DNA of 46,028 nt, from assembly GCA_964649415.1 (NCBI GenBank), contig CAZYSK010000047.1:1-46028 (forward strand), given 5' to 3'. The DNA comes from CAZYSK01 sp964649415. Lineage in GTDB: Bacteria; Chloroflexota; Anaerolineae; B4-G1. Made by a program: the position numbers and the translations under genes. Positions 17,112 to 24,940 of the stretch are shown piece after piece; the first letter of the stretch is position 1; each line of letters starts with the position of its first letter. The notes beneath the pieces were generated by a model, which saw only the letters and a list, made by a program, of their open reading frames with translations, searched no databases and was not told the DNA's origin.

Positions 17112-18338
17112 CTAGTCCTCGTAGAACAGCAACGTCAACTGTCCGCAGCGAACAATGTCGCCCGTGCACACACCGACCGGCCGTCCGGGTTGTAGAGGCC
17201 CACCGTTCACAAAGGTGCCATTTGTGCTTCCCAAGTCCTCCAGCAGCCAGCCGTCGGGACGGCGGATCAGCCGGGCGTGGCGCCGCGAGACCCCCGCCTG
17301 ACCGCCGCCATGTGGCCCCAGATCCACGTCGGGCGGAGGGACGACCTGGGGATCTGCCCTGCCGACCAGCAATTCATCCCGTGGGGGGAGAGGCACTACC
17401 GCTCCTGTACCCGTGACGACCAGGCGCGCGCCGGTCACCGGCGAAAGCGCCCCGAGCCGGGCTGTGGCACCGGCTGGCACGGCGGCTTGAGGGGGTGGCT
17501 CCAGAGAGCGTCCCATGGCCCCTGGCAATTGTGAGAGCGTGTTCACGAGAGTCTCCATCGTGGGATGGCGTGCCGCTGGATCGCGGCTCAAGGCTCGGAG
17601 GATGATCGCCTCCAGTCGGGGTGATATGTGCGGGTTCAGACGGCGTGGGGGCGTGGGGGGCTCGCGAAGTCGGCGCAACATCATCTCGATCGGCGAATCG
17701 GCCTCGAAGGGCAGGCGACCCGATAGCAACTCGTAGAGCATGATGCCCAGACCGTAGATGTCGGTGCGGTGATCCACGTCTCCGCCTGAGGCTTGCTCGG
17801 GCGAGAAGTATGCCGGTGTGCCGATCGTGACACCGGGCCGGGTGATGCCCCGCTGACGACCCACCAGCTTCACCAGGCCGAAGTCCGCCAGCAAGGGCCA
17901 GTCGGGCCGAGCCATCAACACGTTGGCCGGCTTCACGTCACGGTGCACGATGCCCTGTGAATGGGCGTATGCCAGAGCACGGCCTATCGGGATGACCAAC
18001 GAGGCCGCGTCTGGCCACTCCATGGGCTGTCCAGTCAGAAGCGCCTTGAGAGTGCCGCCGGGGACATATTCCATGACGATGTAGGCGATACCACGTTCCT
18101 CCCCGTAGTCGTGGATTGTCAGGATGTTGGGATGCCGGAGCGCGGCGATTGCGCGGGCCTCACGGCGGAAGCGAGACAGGAAATGCTGTCCACCGGCCTC
18201 CGTGGCCTGCAGGATCTTGATGGCTACCCATCGTTCCAGTTGGGGCTGGTAGGCGCGGTAGACGAGTGCCATGCCTCCCTTCCCAATCTCATCCGCGATC
18301 TGATACGCACCAATTGTCTGTCCGCTCCAGTTATTCAT
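17112..18338 (-). CDS. Ser/Thr protein kinase with C-terminal FHA domain
   Basis: This 408-aa protein has a PknB-type kinase (10-270): GKGGMA loop, Lys of VAIKIL, Asp134 in HRDVKPAN, DFG in LLADFGLVKL, and GTPAYFSPEQ. A Pro/Ala linker and a C-terminal FHA domain (about 320-405) follow. The FHA has VGRAD, SRRHARL and GSTNGTFVNG, so it should bind phosphothreonine. No membrane helix is seen; it is the only soluble active kinase of the island. It is a plausible relay that docks through its FHA domain on phosphorylated partners (inference). GAGGAAGA precedes the ATG. It lies between two membrane kinases with gaps of 1 and 6 bp, which suggests one transcript. Confidence 0.94.
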   Translation of the reverse strand: MNNWSGQTIGAYQIADEIGKGGMALVYRAYQPQLERWVAIKILQATEAGGQHFLSRFRREARAIAALRHPNILTIHDYGEERGIAYIVMEYVPGGTLKALLTGQPMEWPDAASLVIPIGRALAYAHSQGIVHRDVKPANVLMARPDWPLLADFGLVKLVGRQRGITRPGVTIGTPAYFSPEQASGGDVDHRTDIYGLGIMLYELLSGRLPFEADSPIEMMLRRLREPPTPPRRLNPHISPRLEAIILRALSRDPAARHPTMETLVNTLSQLPGAMGRSLEPPPQAAVPAGATARLGALSPVTGARLVVTGTGAVVPLPPRDELLVGRADPQVVPPPDVDLGPHGGGQAGVSRRHARLIRRPDGWLLEDLGSTNGTFVNGGPLQPGRPVGVCTGDIVRCGQLTLLFYED

Positions 18339-18344
18339 TCTTCC

Positions 18345-19868
18345 TCAAGGCTCCAGATGAACTGTCAACTGAGTACGCTGAACGTTAAGCGATGCAATCC
18401 GTAGGGACGAGTCCTCCCACGCCTTCTGAAACCCACGGTTAATTCCGCCCGAGACGATGCCGCCGATCACATATAGAGGGAAGTCGTTGGCCCGCTCCAA
18501 TATCACCGCAGGGACGCCTTCCCGGGCCTCCACACGACCCTCCAGCCAGATGGACTGCGAGAACAGCTCCAGGTACAACTTGGCTGTGTCTGGAGGGTAG
18601 AAATTGGCTCCGACGTCGCCGAGGGCGTCCAGAGTATAGGGTTCCAGAGCCTCCCGCAGGCTATCCCCCAGGTCCTCCTCGGTCAGGGTATACCAAACCG
18701 GAATGCCTGGTTCCAGCCCCCAGTCTGTGCTCACGATAGCTTGCTCGGCGACGGAGGACAGCACAAATGCCCCCACGAGCGTGAGCGCCAGCGCCGTCAC
18801 GACCAGGGCGAGGAGGAGGGTGAGCAGCAGACGACCCAGCCAGCGCGCCATCGGAATGGCGCCTTTGTAAGGACGTTGGCGCGCTACATCTCGGACCGTT
18901 CTGGATGAAGCGGATGAACCGACCGCTGTGGTCGGCATCGGTGACATCTGGGGCACAGACGTCCCGTCAGGTTGAGCGGGGAAAGCCTCCGTCGCTGGCA
19001 TCGCCACGGTACCGGTGCCGCGTTTGCGCTGGATAGCGGGTAAGCGCAAGCGGCGCGGCTGGGTTGCTCTCTGCAGCGCTTCCTTCATAGCCTGGGCAGA
19101 CGGGAAGCGCTCGGCTGGATCCAGGCTCATGGCGCGTGTCGTTACGTTCGAGAGAGCGGGTGAGATGCCGGGGTTCAACTCCTGGCAGGTGGTGAAGACG
19201 AAAGGGTGAGCGGTGGGATCGTCGCCGGTCAGGAGCTCATGCAGGGTGACACCCAGGGCGTAGATGTCAGAGCGAGGGGTGGTCTGGCCCTGGCCAGCGT
19301 ATTGCTCCGGCGGTGCGTAGCCTGCCGTGCCCATCTTGAGCGTGTCCGTTCGCTTGCTTGGGTCGAACACACGGGCCACGCCGAAGTCGATTAGTTTGAT
19401 TTCGCCTGCCGGCGTGAACATCACGTTGTCTGGTTTCATATCGCGGAAGATAACGGGCGGGGTCTGGCTGTGCAGGTATGCCAGCACGTCGCACAACTGA
19501 ATCGCCCACCCCACGACCTGGCTATGCGGCATCCCGTTCGGCGACCTGGCTAACCGGTCGGTCAGGGTTTCCCCTTCGACGTGGTCCATCGTCAGGTAGA
19601 AGCGGCCACCCTCCGCGAAGTAGTCGTAGACGTTGGGGAGATTAGGATGGTTCAGGTGGGCCAGGATAGCTGCCTCGCGGCGGAACTGGGCCGCCGCTTG
19701 TTCCTGCTCCTGGGGAGTGGCATGGGGGTCAGGGACAAGCTCCTTGACGGCGCAGGGCTTGTCTCCCAGGCGTGTGTCGTGAGCCAGGTAAACCTGTCCC
19801 ATTCCGCCACCGCCTATTGCTTTGACGACGCGGTACCGATTCTGCAACAAAATGCCAGGTTCTAGCAT
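18345..19868 (-). CDS. Membrane Ser/Thr protein kinase with unrecognised outer domain
   Basis: The 507-aa protein starts at ATG 19868 (GGAGG six bases upstream), not the GTG one codon earlier. The kinase has GGGGMGQVY, the Lys of CAVKEL, Asp143 (FRDMKPDN), DFGVARVF and GTAGYAPPEQ. A linker precedes one membrane helix (LLLTLLLALVVTALALTLVG). Directly before the helix is PYKGAIPMARW, a single R1 unit in frame. The outer 125 residues match no family I know; they look mixed alpha/beta with a hydrophobic stretch (LYVIGGIVSGGI). The FRDMKP form of the catalytic loop is shared by several kinases here and marks them as one local lineage. Confidence 0.92.
   Translation of the reverse strand: MLEPGILLQNRYRVVKAIGGGGMGQVYLAHDTRLGDKPCAVKELVPDPHATPQEQEQAAAQFRREAAILAHLNHPNLPNVYDYFAEGGRFYLTMDHVEGETLTDRLARSPNGMPHSQVVGWAIQLCDVLAYLHSQTPPVIFRDMKPDNVMFTPAGEIKLIDFGVARVFDPSKRTDTLKMGTAGYAPPEQYAGQGQTTPRSDIYALGVTLHELLTGDDPTAHPFVFTTCQELNPGISPALSNVTTRAMSLDPAERFPSAQAMKEALQRATQPRRLRLPAIQRKRGTGTVAMPATEAFPAQPDGTSVPQMSPMPTTAVGSSASSRTVRDVARQRPYKGAIPMARWLGRLLLTLLLALVVTALALTLVGAFVLSSVAEQAIVSTDWGLEPGIPVWYTLTEEDLGDSLREALEPYTLDALGDVGANFYPPDTAKLYLELFSQSIWLEGRVEAREGVPAVILERANDFPLYVIGGIVSGGINRGFQKAWEDSSLRIASLNVQRTQLTVHLEP
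18840..18875 (-). repeat. R1 element, single unit, in frame in a kinase gene
   Basis: One copy of the hairpin GGCGCCATTCCGATGGCGC is translated as YKGAIPMAR, immediately before the membrane helix. The reading frame differs from that used in the protease gene. Confidence 0.8.
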
Positions 19869-19944
19869 CACGAGCCTCCACGCATAACGCTGGGCGCACT
19901 TGCACTCAGCGGAGTGCTTCCTGCCCTCTGCCTCCTGCTTCCCC

Positions 19945-20427
19945 TCACTGGCCCTGTGGACAGGGGGGCATGTGTAGCCTCTGTCCCTTTCGCAGGGCCG
20001 GTCCCCGGAGCCCCCAGCGCAATTCGTTCACACGTGCAACTTCGCGGGCATACTCATCCAGTCTGGGCGGCACATCGTTCTCCGTCCACTGTCCGGGGCA
20101 GTGGCGGCGGCAGACCTGGTACAGCCCCTCGCCCTCGCCCACGGTTTCTACCTGCGCTGTTGGGGCGGGTGTGCGTGTGGGCACTGGTGTCGATGTCGCG
20201 AGTTGTGTGTCTGCCGGAGTGCCGGCGAGTCGCGGCGCTGTCGGCTGAATGGGCATCGTCGACGGTGGCAGAGGAGTAGCTGTGCCCACCGGCGCCTCTG
20301 CCGTGGCTGTGGCCGGTCTGGCCCAAGAGTTGGTCAAGCCGCGCGCCGTCCATCCTATTCCCCACGCTGCTGCTCCTAGCAGGATCGATGCCCCTAGCGC
20401 TGAGATGATTCGGGCTCTGGAATTCAA
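19945..20427 (-). CDS. Small membrane-anchored protein with LysM-like C-terminus
   Basis: The 160-aa protein has one N-terminal membrane helix or uncleaved signal (ISALGASILLGAAAWGIGW), a Thr/Pro-rich spacer, and a C-terminal region of about 60 residues. That region resembles a LysM peptidoglycan-binding module: VGEGEGLYQVCRRHC, then VARVNELRWG and LRKGQRLHMP. Two Cys near the insert could form a disulfide. I infer an outside location near the cell wall. The start is a TTG (20427) with only a weak AGG upstream, and no in-frame ATG gives a better N terminus. It lies 17 bp after the phosphatase gene. It may sense or bind wall material for the neighbouring kinases. Confidence 0.7.
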   Translation of the reverse strand: MNSRARIISALGASILLGAAAWGIGWTARGLTNSWARPATATAEAPVGTATPLPPSTMPIQPTAPRLAGTPADTQLATSTPVPTRTPAPTAQVETVGEGEGLYQVCRRHCPGQWTENDVPPRLDEYAREVARVNELRWGLRGPALRKGQRLHMPPCPQGQ

Positions 20428-20444
20428 GATCGATTACCTGGCCA

Positions 20445-22523
20445 CTACTCCATCTTCACGACGATGGCCGCGATATTATCCTCACCGCCTGCCTGGTTGG
20501 CTGCTTGAACCAATGCGTCGCACGCCATCTGCGGACTCAACGAGCCTTCGATGATGCGCTTGATCTGGGCGTCCAGCAGCATCTCCCAGAGCCCGTCTGA
20601 GCACAATACCAGCAAGTCACCGGCCTGCATCTGCTGCGTGAAGATGTCCACCTTCACGGCTGGCCTGTGTCCCAGGCAACGGTAGATCTGGTTACGCTGA
20701 GGATGGGTGCGTATTTCCTCGGCCCCGATGACGCCTGCCTCCACCAGGCGGGCCACTAACGAGTGATCCTTGGTGATCTGCCGCAGCCTTCCGCCTCGGA
20801 GCAGATAGGTGCGGCTGTCGCCGACGTTGGCAATCGTCGCCACGTCTCCAATGATCAGGGCGGCCGTCACAGTGGACCCCAGGTCGCTCCCAGTCGCCTT
20901 CCCGTGGCCCAGCAGCACCTCATTCGCCTGGCGAATCGCCTGGGTCAATAGCTCGCTTGGCATACTCATACTTGCGTCGTCGGCGTCCAGTCTGCGTGTC
21001 ACTCTCACAAGGTCCGGCAGTACTTTGGTCTTGATGATCCAATCCGTCACGATCTGGTTGACGGCACGACTGGCGAGGTCACCTGCCTCGTGGCCGCCCA
21101 TTCCATCCGCCACGAGATAGAAACCGATGGGCACTGAGTGTCCATCCTGCTCCTTGTCGTAGGTGAAGGTGACCACAGCGTCCTCGTTCCTGGTGAGTTG
21201 CTGGCCCGGATCGGTGGCTTGGCCATGGGAGGGCTTGAGGGACCGCGTCGGCGTCGGAGTGGGGGGCAAGAGTGAGAAATCGTTCAGCATATCCTGCACG
21301 GAGCTGTATTGTCCCTGCAGCGCCTGCTCAACGAGGGAGCGCAGTTCCGGGGGAGCCAGTTCAATGCTGGTCCGCGATAGCTCCTTGCTGGTCGTCAGGT
21401 AGAAGAGCAGCCAGGCCAGGAATGCCGTGTCGCTGTTTACCTGGGCCTGAAGGGTCTGGGCGTCGCCGGAGTGCAGACGGGCACACGCGCTCAGGTCGGC
21501 TAACTTGATGTGATGCTCGTTTCCGACGACAATCAGGCTTTCGATGCTTGCGCCGCCCACTTCCATGTGGGCGAATCCATGCTCGTGCAGGTAGGCCAGA
21601 CACTCGCCGGCTTGCATCGCCCCCTCTAGCGCTGCCTGAGCCGACCGTGGCGGCTGTCCGCCCACCAACGTGTCCCAGCGCCCTGGATAGCTGACCACGG
21701 TGTAGACACTCTCACGATACTGAAGGACAGCCTGGTGGGACATGATGCTGGGGTGCTCAGTGCTCAGCCGGATTAGTTGCTCGATGTCGGTGTCGGCCAG
21801 GCTGCCGTTTGGACGCGGGCGACGCTCGTGGATTAGGACGGGACGTAGCGGAGCCTGGCACTGTCGGCAGAGCCCATCCGGTGGAACTCTCGACTGCAGT
21901 GCTCCGCAGACTGGACAGTTGAGGTCAACTGCGCAGTAGTAGATAGAGCGGGGGAGTTGGCGCGCTGTCACGATGCCGTATCGCTGGCGTGGATCCTGAG
22001 GGTGGGTAAGCACGCTATCAGGATCGAGCGGCTGTAGCAAACTGATCGCCTGAGATGTATGCTGGGGGACGGTCCGTGCTAGGGCAATGGGCCGTGTCAC
22101 TGCTGATGCCCCCGTTGCAGCGCCGCTCGTCGGTGCTTGGGCGGGCGGAGGATTGGCCGAGGTCGGTGACGACAGCAGCGGCTCTGCGCTTCCCATCCAC
22201 GTTCTAGAGACGCCGTTCCGACGGCGCTCCATCCCCGTTCTAGAGACGCCGTTCCGACGGCGCCCCATCCCCGTTCTAGAGACGCCGTTCCGACGGCGCC
22301 CCATCCAGCGCTTCACCGTGCTCACCAGGCTTTCAATCGCCCCTGCTTGCGTAGGCAACGGCTTGTCCCTGTCCTGCGCGCTAGGCTGCATCGTGCGGGT
22401 CTGCACGAGAGCGGTCCCGCACTGCGGCAATGCGTTACCGCACTGCGGCAATGCGTTACCGCATTGCATGCAGAACTTCGCGCCGTTTCGGTTCTGTGTG
22501 CCACAGTTGGGACAAGTGATCAT
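20445..22523 (-). CDS. Zinc ribbon - pseudokinase - PP2C phosphatase fusion
   Basis: The 692-aa protein has a zinc ribbon (4-22) followed by a tandem QCGNALP repeat. Three R1 units read as RRRNGVSRTGMG (75-109) come next, then a second zinc-binding cluster (CPVCG..CRQC, 203-222). Residues about 240-420 follow the kinase C-lobe in outline: YLHEHGFAHMEVGGAS at the catalytic-loop position, then KLADLSACARL. The HRD Asp and DFG Gly are absent, so a pseudokinase is likely. Residues 435-692 are a PP2C-family phosphatase with metal-binding RNEDAV, VADGMGGHEAG (Asp473), NVGDSRTYLLR, KDHSL, CSDGLWEM and GGEDNIAA, complete and probably active. It would dephosphorylate the kinases or FHA ligands of the island. 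Confidence 0.88.
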   Translation of the reverse strand: MITCPNCGTQNRNGAKFCMQCGNALPQCGNALPQCGTALVQTRTMQPSAQDRDKPLPTQAGAIESLVSTVKRWMGRRRNGVSRTGMGRRRNGVSRTGMERRRNGVSRTWMGSAEPLLSSPTSANPPPAQAPTSGAATGASAVTRPIALARTVPQHTSQAISLLQPLDPDSVLTHPQDPRQRYGIVTARQLPRSIYYCAVDLNCPVCGALQSRVPPDGLCRQCQAPLRPVLIHERRPRPNGSLADTDIEQLIRLSTEHPSIMSHQAVLQYRESVYTVVSYPGRWDTLVGGQPPRSAQAALEGAMQAGECLAYLHEHGFAHMEVGGASIESLIVVGNEHHIKLADLSACARLHSGDAQTLQAQVNSDTAFLAWLLFYLTTSKELSRTSIELAPPELRSLVEQALQGQYSSVQDMLNDFSLLPPTPTPTRSLKPSHGQATDPGQQLTRNEDAVVTFTYDKEQDGHSVPIGFYLVADGMGGHEAGDLASRAVNQIVTDWIIKTKVLPDLVRVTRRLDADDASMSMPSELLTQAIRQANEVLLGHGKATGSDLGSTVTAALIIGDVATIANVGDSRTYLLRGGRLRQITKDHSLVARLVEAGVIGAEEIRTHPQRNQIYRCLGHRPAVKVDIFTQQMQAGDLLVLCSDGLWEMLLDAQIKRIIEGSLSPQMACDALVQAANQAGGEDNIAAIVVKME
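22201..22308 (+). repeat. R1 element, three tandem 36-bp units, opposite orientation
   Basis: Three copies start at 22201, 22237 and 22273 with stems of the GCCGT/ACGGC type around the same TCCG loop. Relative to the host gene they are inverted compared with the protease copies and are translated as RRRNGVSRTGMG. Confidence 0.88.
22420..22470. repeat. 21-bp tandem repeat after a zinc ribbon
   Basis: A 21-bp unit (about 2.3 copies) encodes QCGNALP, duplicating the last residues of the zinc ribbon CMQCGNALPQ. Confidence 0.7.
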
Positions 22524-22566
22524 AGCGGCTTTGCCTCTGATGGCTGGTGGTCAAACGCGATTCCGC

Positions 22567-24852
22567 TCAAGGGACGGACACCGACAGGTTGTCAAAATGG
22601 ACCTCTGTCGGCGTGTCCTCGTAGGACGTCGCCGTGAGCGCAATGTCTCCACTGCTGAAGGTGCCATCGTAAACCTCAGCCAGCAACTGCCCGTTGATCG
22701 TGAGCGCCAGGTAGTCCCCGTCGCAGACTGCATGGATGTGGTTGTCGGCATTTCCCTGGTTGATGGTAGCTGACTGCGTCCATTCTACCAGGGGTTCGAA
22801 GTCGCCTTCATCGGCCCTGAGTATGGCATACGCGCCATCACCAGAAATGAGGAAGTAATACCCGCCGAGACTGTCGGGTTGGTTGCGACACACGACGCCA
22901 TAGTCGTTGTTGTTGTTGGCTGGTGCCGATATCTGCGTGGTGTCCACGTCGATGATGAGGTCATCGAAGGATCTGTTCGCTATACCCCACATTGTGGCGG
23001 CATCGCCGCGAGAACCAACGAAGTAGACTCCGTTCTTGTACCCCACGCTTCCCCCATCATAGCTTCCTACCTCCCACCCACTGTTGGGATCGCTGAAGTC
23101 ATCCTCGAACAGGGTTGCCGTCGGACGGCGGAGGACGAAGTTGTCGAAATGCACCTCTGCTGGCTCATCTTCAAAGGTCGTCGCAGTCAGGGCGATGTCC
23201 CCCTCGGTGTAGGTGCTGTCCTCTGCCTCGGCCAGCAACTCACCGTTGACGTACAGCGCCAGGTAGCTTCCGTCGCACACGGCTCGAATCTGGTTGGTAG
23301 CGTACCCCTGATAGATGACGGTGGATTGCGTCCACCCCACCAACCATGTGTCATCTCCTGTTCCCTCTTCCTTCAAGATGGAATAGTAACCATCCCCGCT
23401 GATACGGAAGAAATAGCCTGTGCCATCGGACTGGATCCGGCACCCCACGCCGAACGCGTCGTTGTTGTTGGACGGGGCCAGGACCTGAGTGGCATCCACC
23501 TCGATAATCGAATCAGCGACCGAGTACCCCGCCCTGCCGTAGTAATAGTAATCCTTGTTGTCCCCTCGCACGAAGTATATACCGTCCTTATAGCCTCCGC
23601 TTCCGCCTTCCCAATCTCCTTCCTCCCAACCGCTGCTCGGATCGCTGAAATCATCTCGAAACAGCACGTCGCGTGCAGTGAGCGTGTCGTCGGAGACCGG
23701 AGTGGGAGGAATCGTGGGAGGAGACGTGGGCGTGGATATCTCTTGCTCTGTGGGGGTGGCTAGCTGGGCTGGTGTCTCTGAAGCCTCCACGAAGACAGAT
23801 GCAGGGGTGGCCGTTGGGCGTCCCAGGTAATACAAGACACCCCCGCCGCCTAGCCCAAGGAGCAGGCAGAGAACCCCGGCGGCCGCGATCCCGATCCATA
23901 GGCCGGTCTTCTTCTTGGCCCCACGACGTGTCTGGGCGCTTGGTACTTCGACGTCTGCATCCGTGCTGCCCACAACCACCGTGGCCTCGTGTGTGACAGG
24001 GCGAGGTGCGATCGGAGACACCCGTGCCCCACTCCTCAGTTCCCGTGCCATCCCCTCCGCGCTCTGAGGACGCTTTTCCATGGCCATCTCCAGGGCCTTC
24101 AGGATGGCCGTCTCCATGGTCGGGCTGACGGTGACGTTTATGTGGCGCGGCGACAAGAAGGACGTTGGGCTGGCCATACGCTGCGTGGCTGTGGGAGGCG
24201 CCTGTCCGGTGAGCGCGTGGTAGAGGGTCGCACCCAGGCTATAGATGTCGCTGCGCGGGTCCGTGTGCCCTAAACCCACGTCGTATTGCTCTGGAGGGGC
24301 GTATTCGGGTGTGCCGGCTCCTCTCATCACTGTCCGTGTGCGCGGATCGTTGGGGTTCCACAGCTTCACCAGCCCGAAGTCCACCAGTACAGCCCGGTCC
24401 TCCGGCGTGATGATGATGTTCTGTGGCTTGATGTCTCGGTGGATGACACCCCGCCCATGGCAGTAGGACAACGCATCGAGCAACTGCTTCGCCCAGACCA
24501 CCACCTGACTCTCCGACTGCGGTCCCTCCCGCCCGATTCGCGCCGCGAGGTTTTCCCCCTCGACGAAGTCCATGACCAGGTATTCGTTTTCTCCCCAGGA
24601 GAAGTAGTCGGTGACACGCACCAGGCTGGGGTGGACAAGCGTTGCCAGCACCTGCGCCTCTTGTTGGAACTGCTGGCGCAGTTGCGCCAGCATATCCGCA
24701 TCCAGGTTGGATTGGGGAATCATCTCTTTGAGTGCCACGGGCCGGTTCAGGCGCGTGTCCCAGGCCCGATAGACGGCTCCCATGCCTCCCTGGCCCATCA
24801 ATTTGACAACTCTATACCGTTCACCTACCATCTGACCGCTAGTGAGCGGCAT
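22567..24852 (-). CDS. Membrane Ser/Thr protein kinase with two LamG-like outer domains
   Basis: The 761-aa protein has an active-looking kinase: GQGGMGAVY, Lys42, Asp140 in HRDIKPQN, DFG 158-160 and GTPEYAPPEQ. A linker and one membrane helix (LWIGIAAAGVLCLLLGLGGG) follow. Outside come two repeats of about 180 residues, each starting DDFSDP.SGWE and ending AEVHFDNF or TEVHFDNL. Their pattern (DGxYFV, CR.Q.D..GYYFLISGDG, VNGELLAE) is that of concanavalin-like / LamG jelly rolls that bind carbohydrates. The two repeats are clearly duplicates of each other. This suggests a receptor kinase for a glycan or wall component. GGGGGTG precedes the ATG. Confidence 0.92.
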   Translation of the reverse strand: MPLTSGQMVGERYRVVKLMGQGGMGAVYRAWDTRLNRPVALKEMIPQSNLDADMLAQLRQQFQQEAQVLATLVHPSLVRVTDYFSWGENEYLVMDFVEGENLAARIGREGPQSESQVVVWAKQLLDALSYCHGRGVIHRDIKPQNIIITPEDRAVLVDFGLVKLWNPNDPRTRTVMRGAGTPEYAPPEQYDVGLGHTDPRSDIYSLGATLYHALTGQAPPTATQRMASPTSFLSPRHINVTVSPTMETAILKALEMAMEKRPQSAEGMARELRSGARVSPIAPRPVTHEATVVVGSTDADVEVPSAQTRRGAKKKTGLWIGIAAAGVLCLLLGLGGGGVLYYLGRPTATPASVFVEASETPAQLATPTEQEISTPTSPPTIPPTPVSDDTLTARDVLFRDDFSDPSSGWEEGDWEGGSGGYKDGIYFVRGDNKDYYYYGRAGYSVADSIIEVDATQVLAPSNNNDAFGVGCRIQSDGTGYFFRISGDGYYSILKEEGTGDDTWLVGWTQSTVIYQGYATNQIRAVCDGSYLALYVNGELLAEAEDSTYTEGDIALTATTFEDEPAEVHFDNFVLRRPTATLFEDDFSDPNSGWEVGSYDGGSVGYKNGVYFVGSRGDAATMWGIANRSFDDLIIDVDTTQISAPANNNNDYGVVCRNQPDSLGGYYFLISGDGAYAILRADEGDFEPLVEWTQSATINQGNADNHIHAVCDGDYLALTINGQLLAEVYDGTFSSGDIALTATSYEDTPTEVHFDNLSVSVP

Positions 24853-24940
24853 GCTTCACCCCCTGAAAACCGTTACTTGTGCAGACACCATGTGCCGGAT
24901 GGCCGCACATCTCGACACGCACGCGTCCGCTGTCGTGTGC

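Noticed and set aside
22201..22308. 36-bp tandem units as a CRISPR or att site
   Set aside because: The units abut without spacers, are translated in frame, and occur in many genes.
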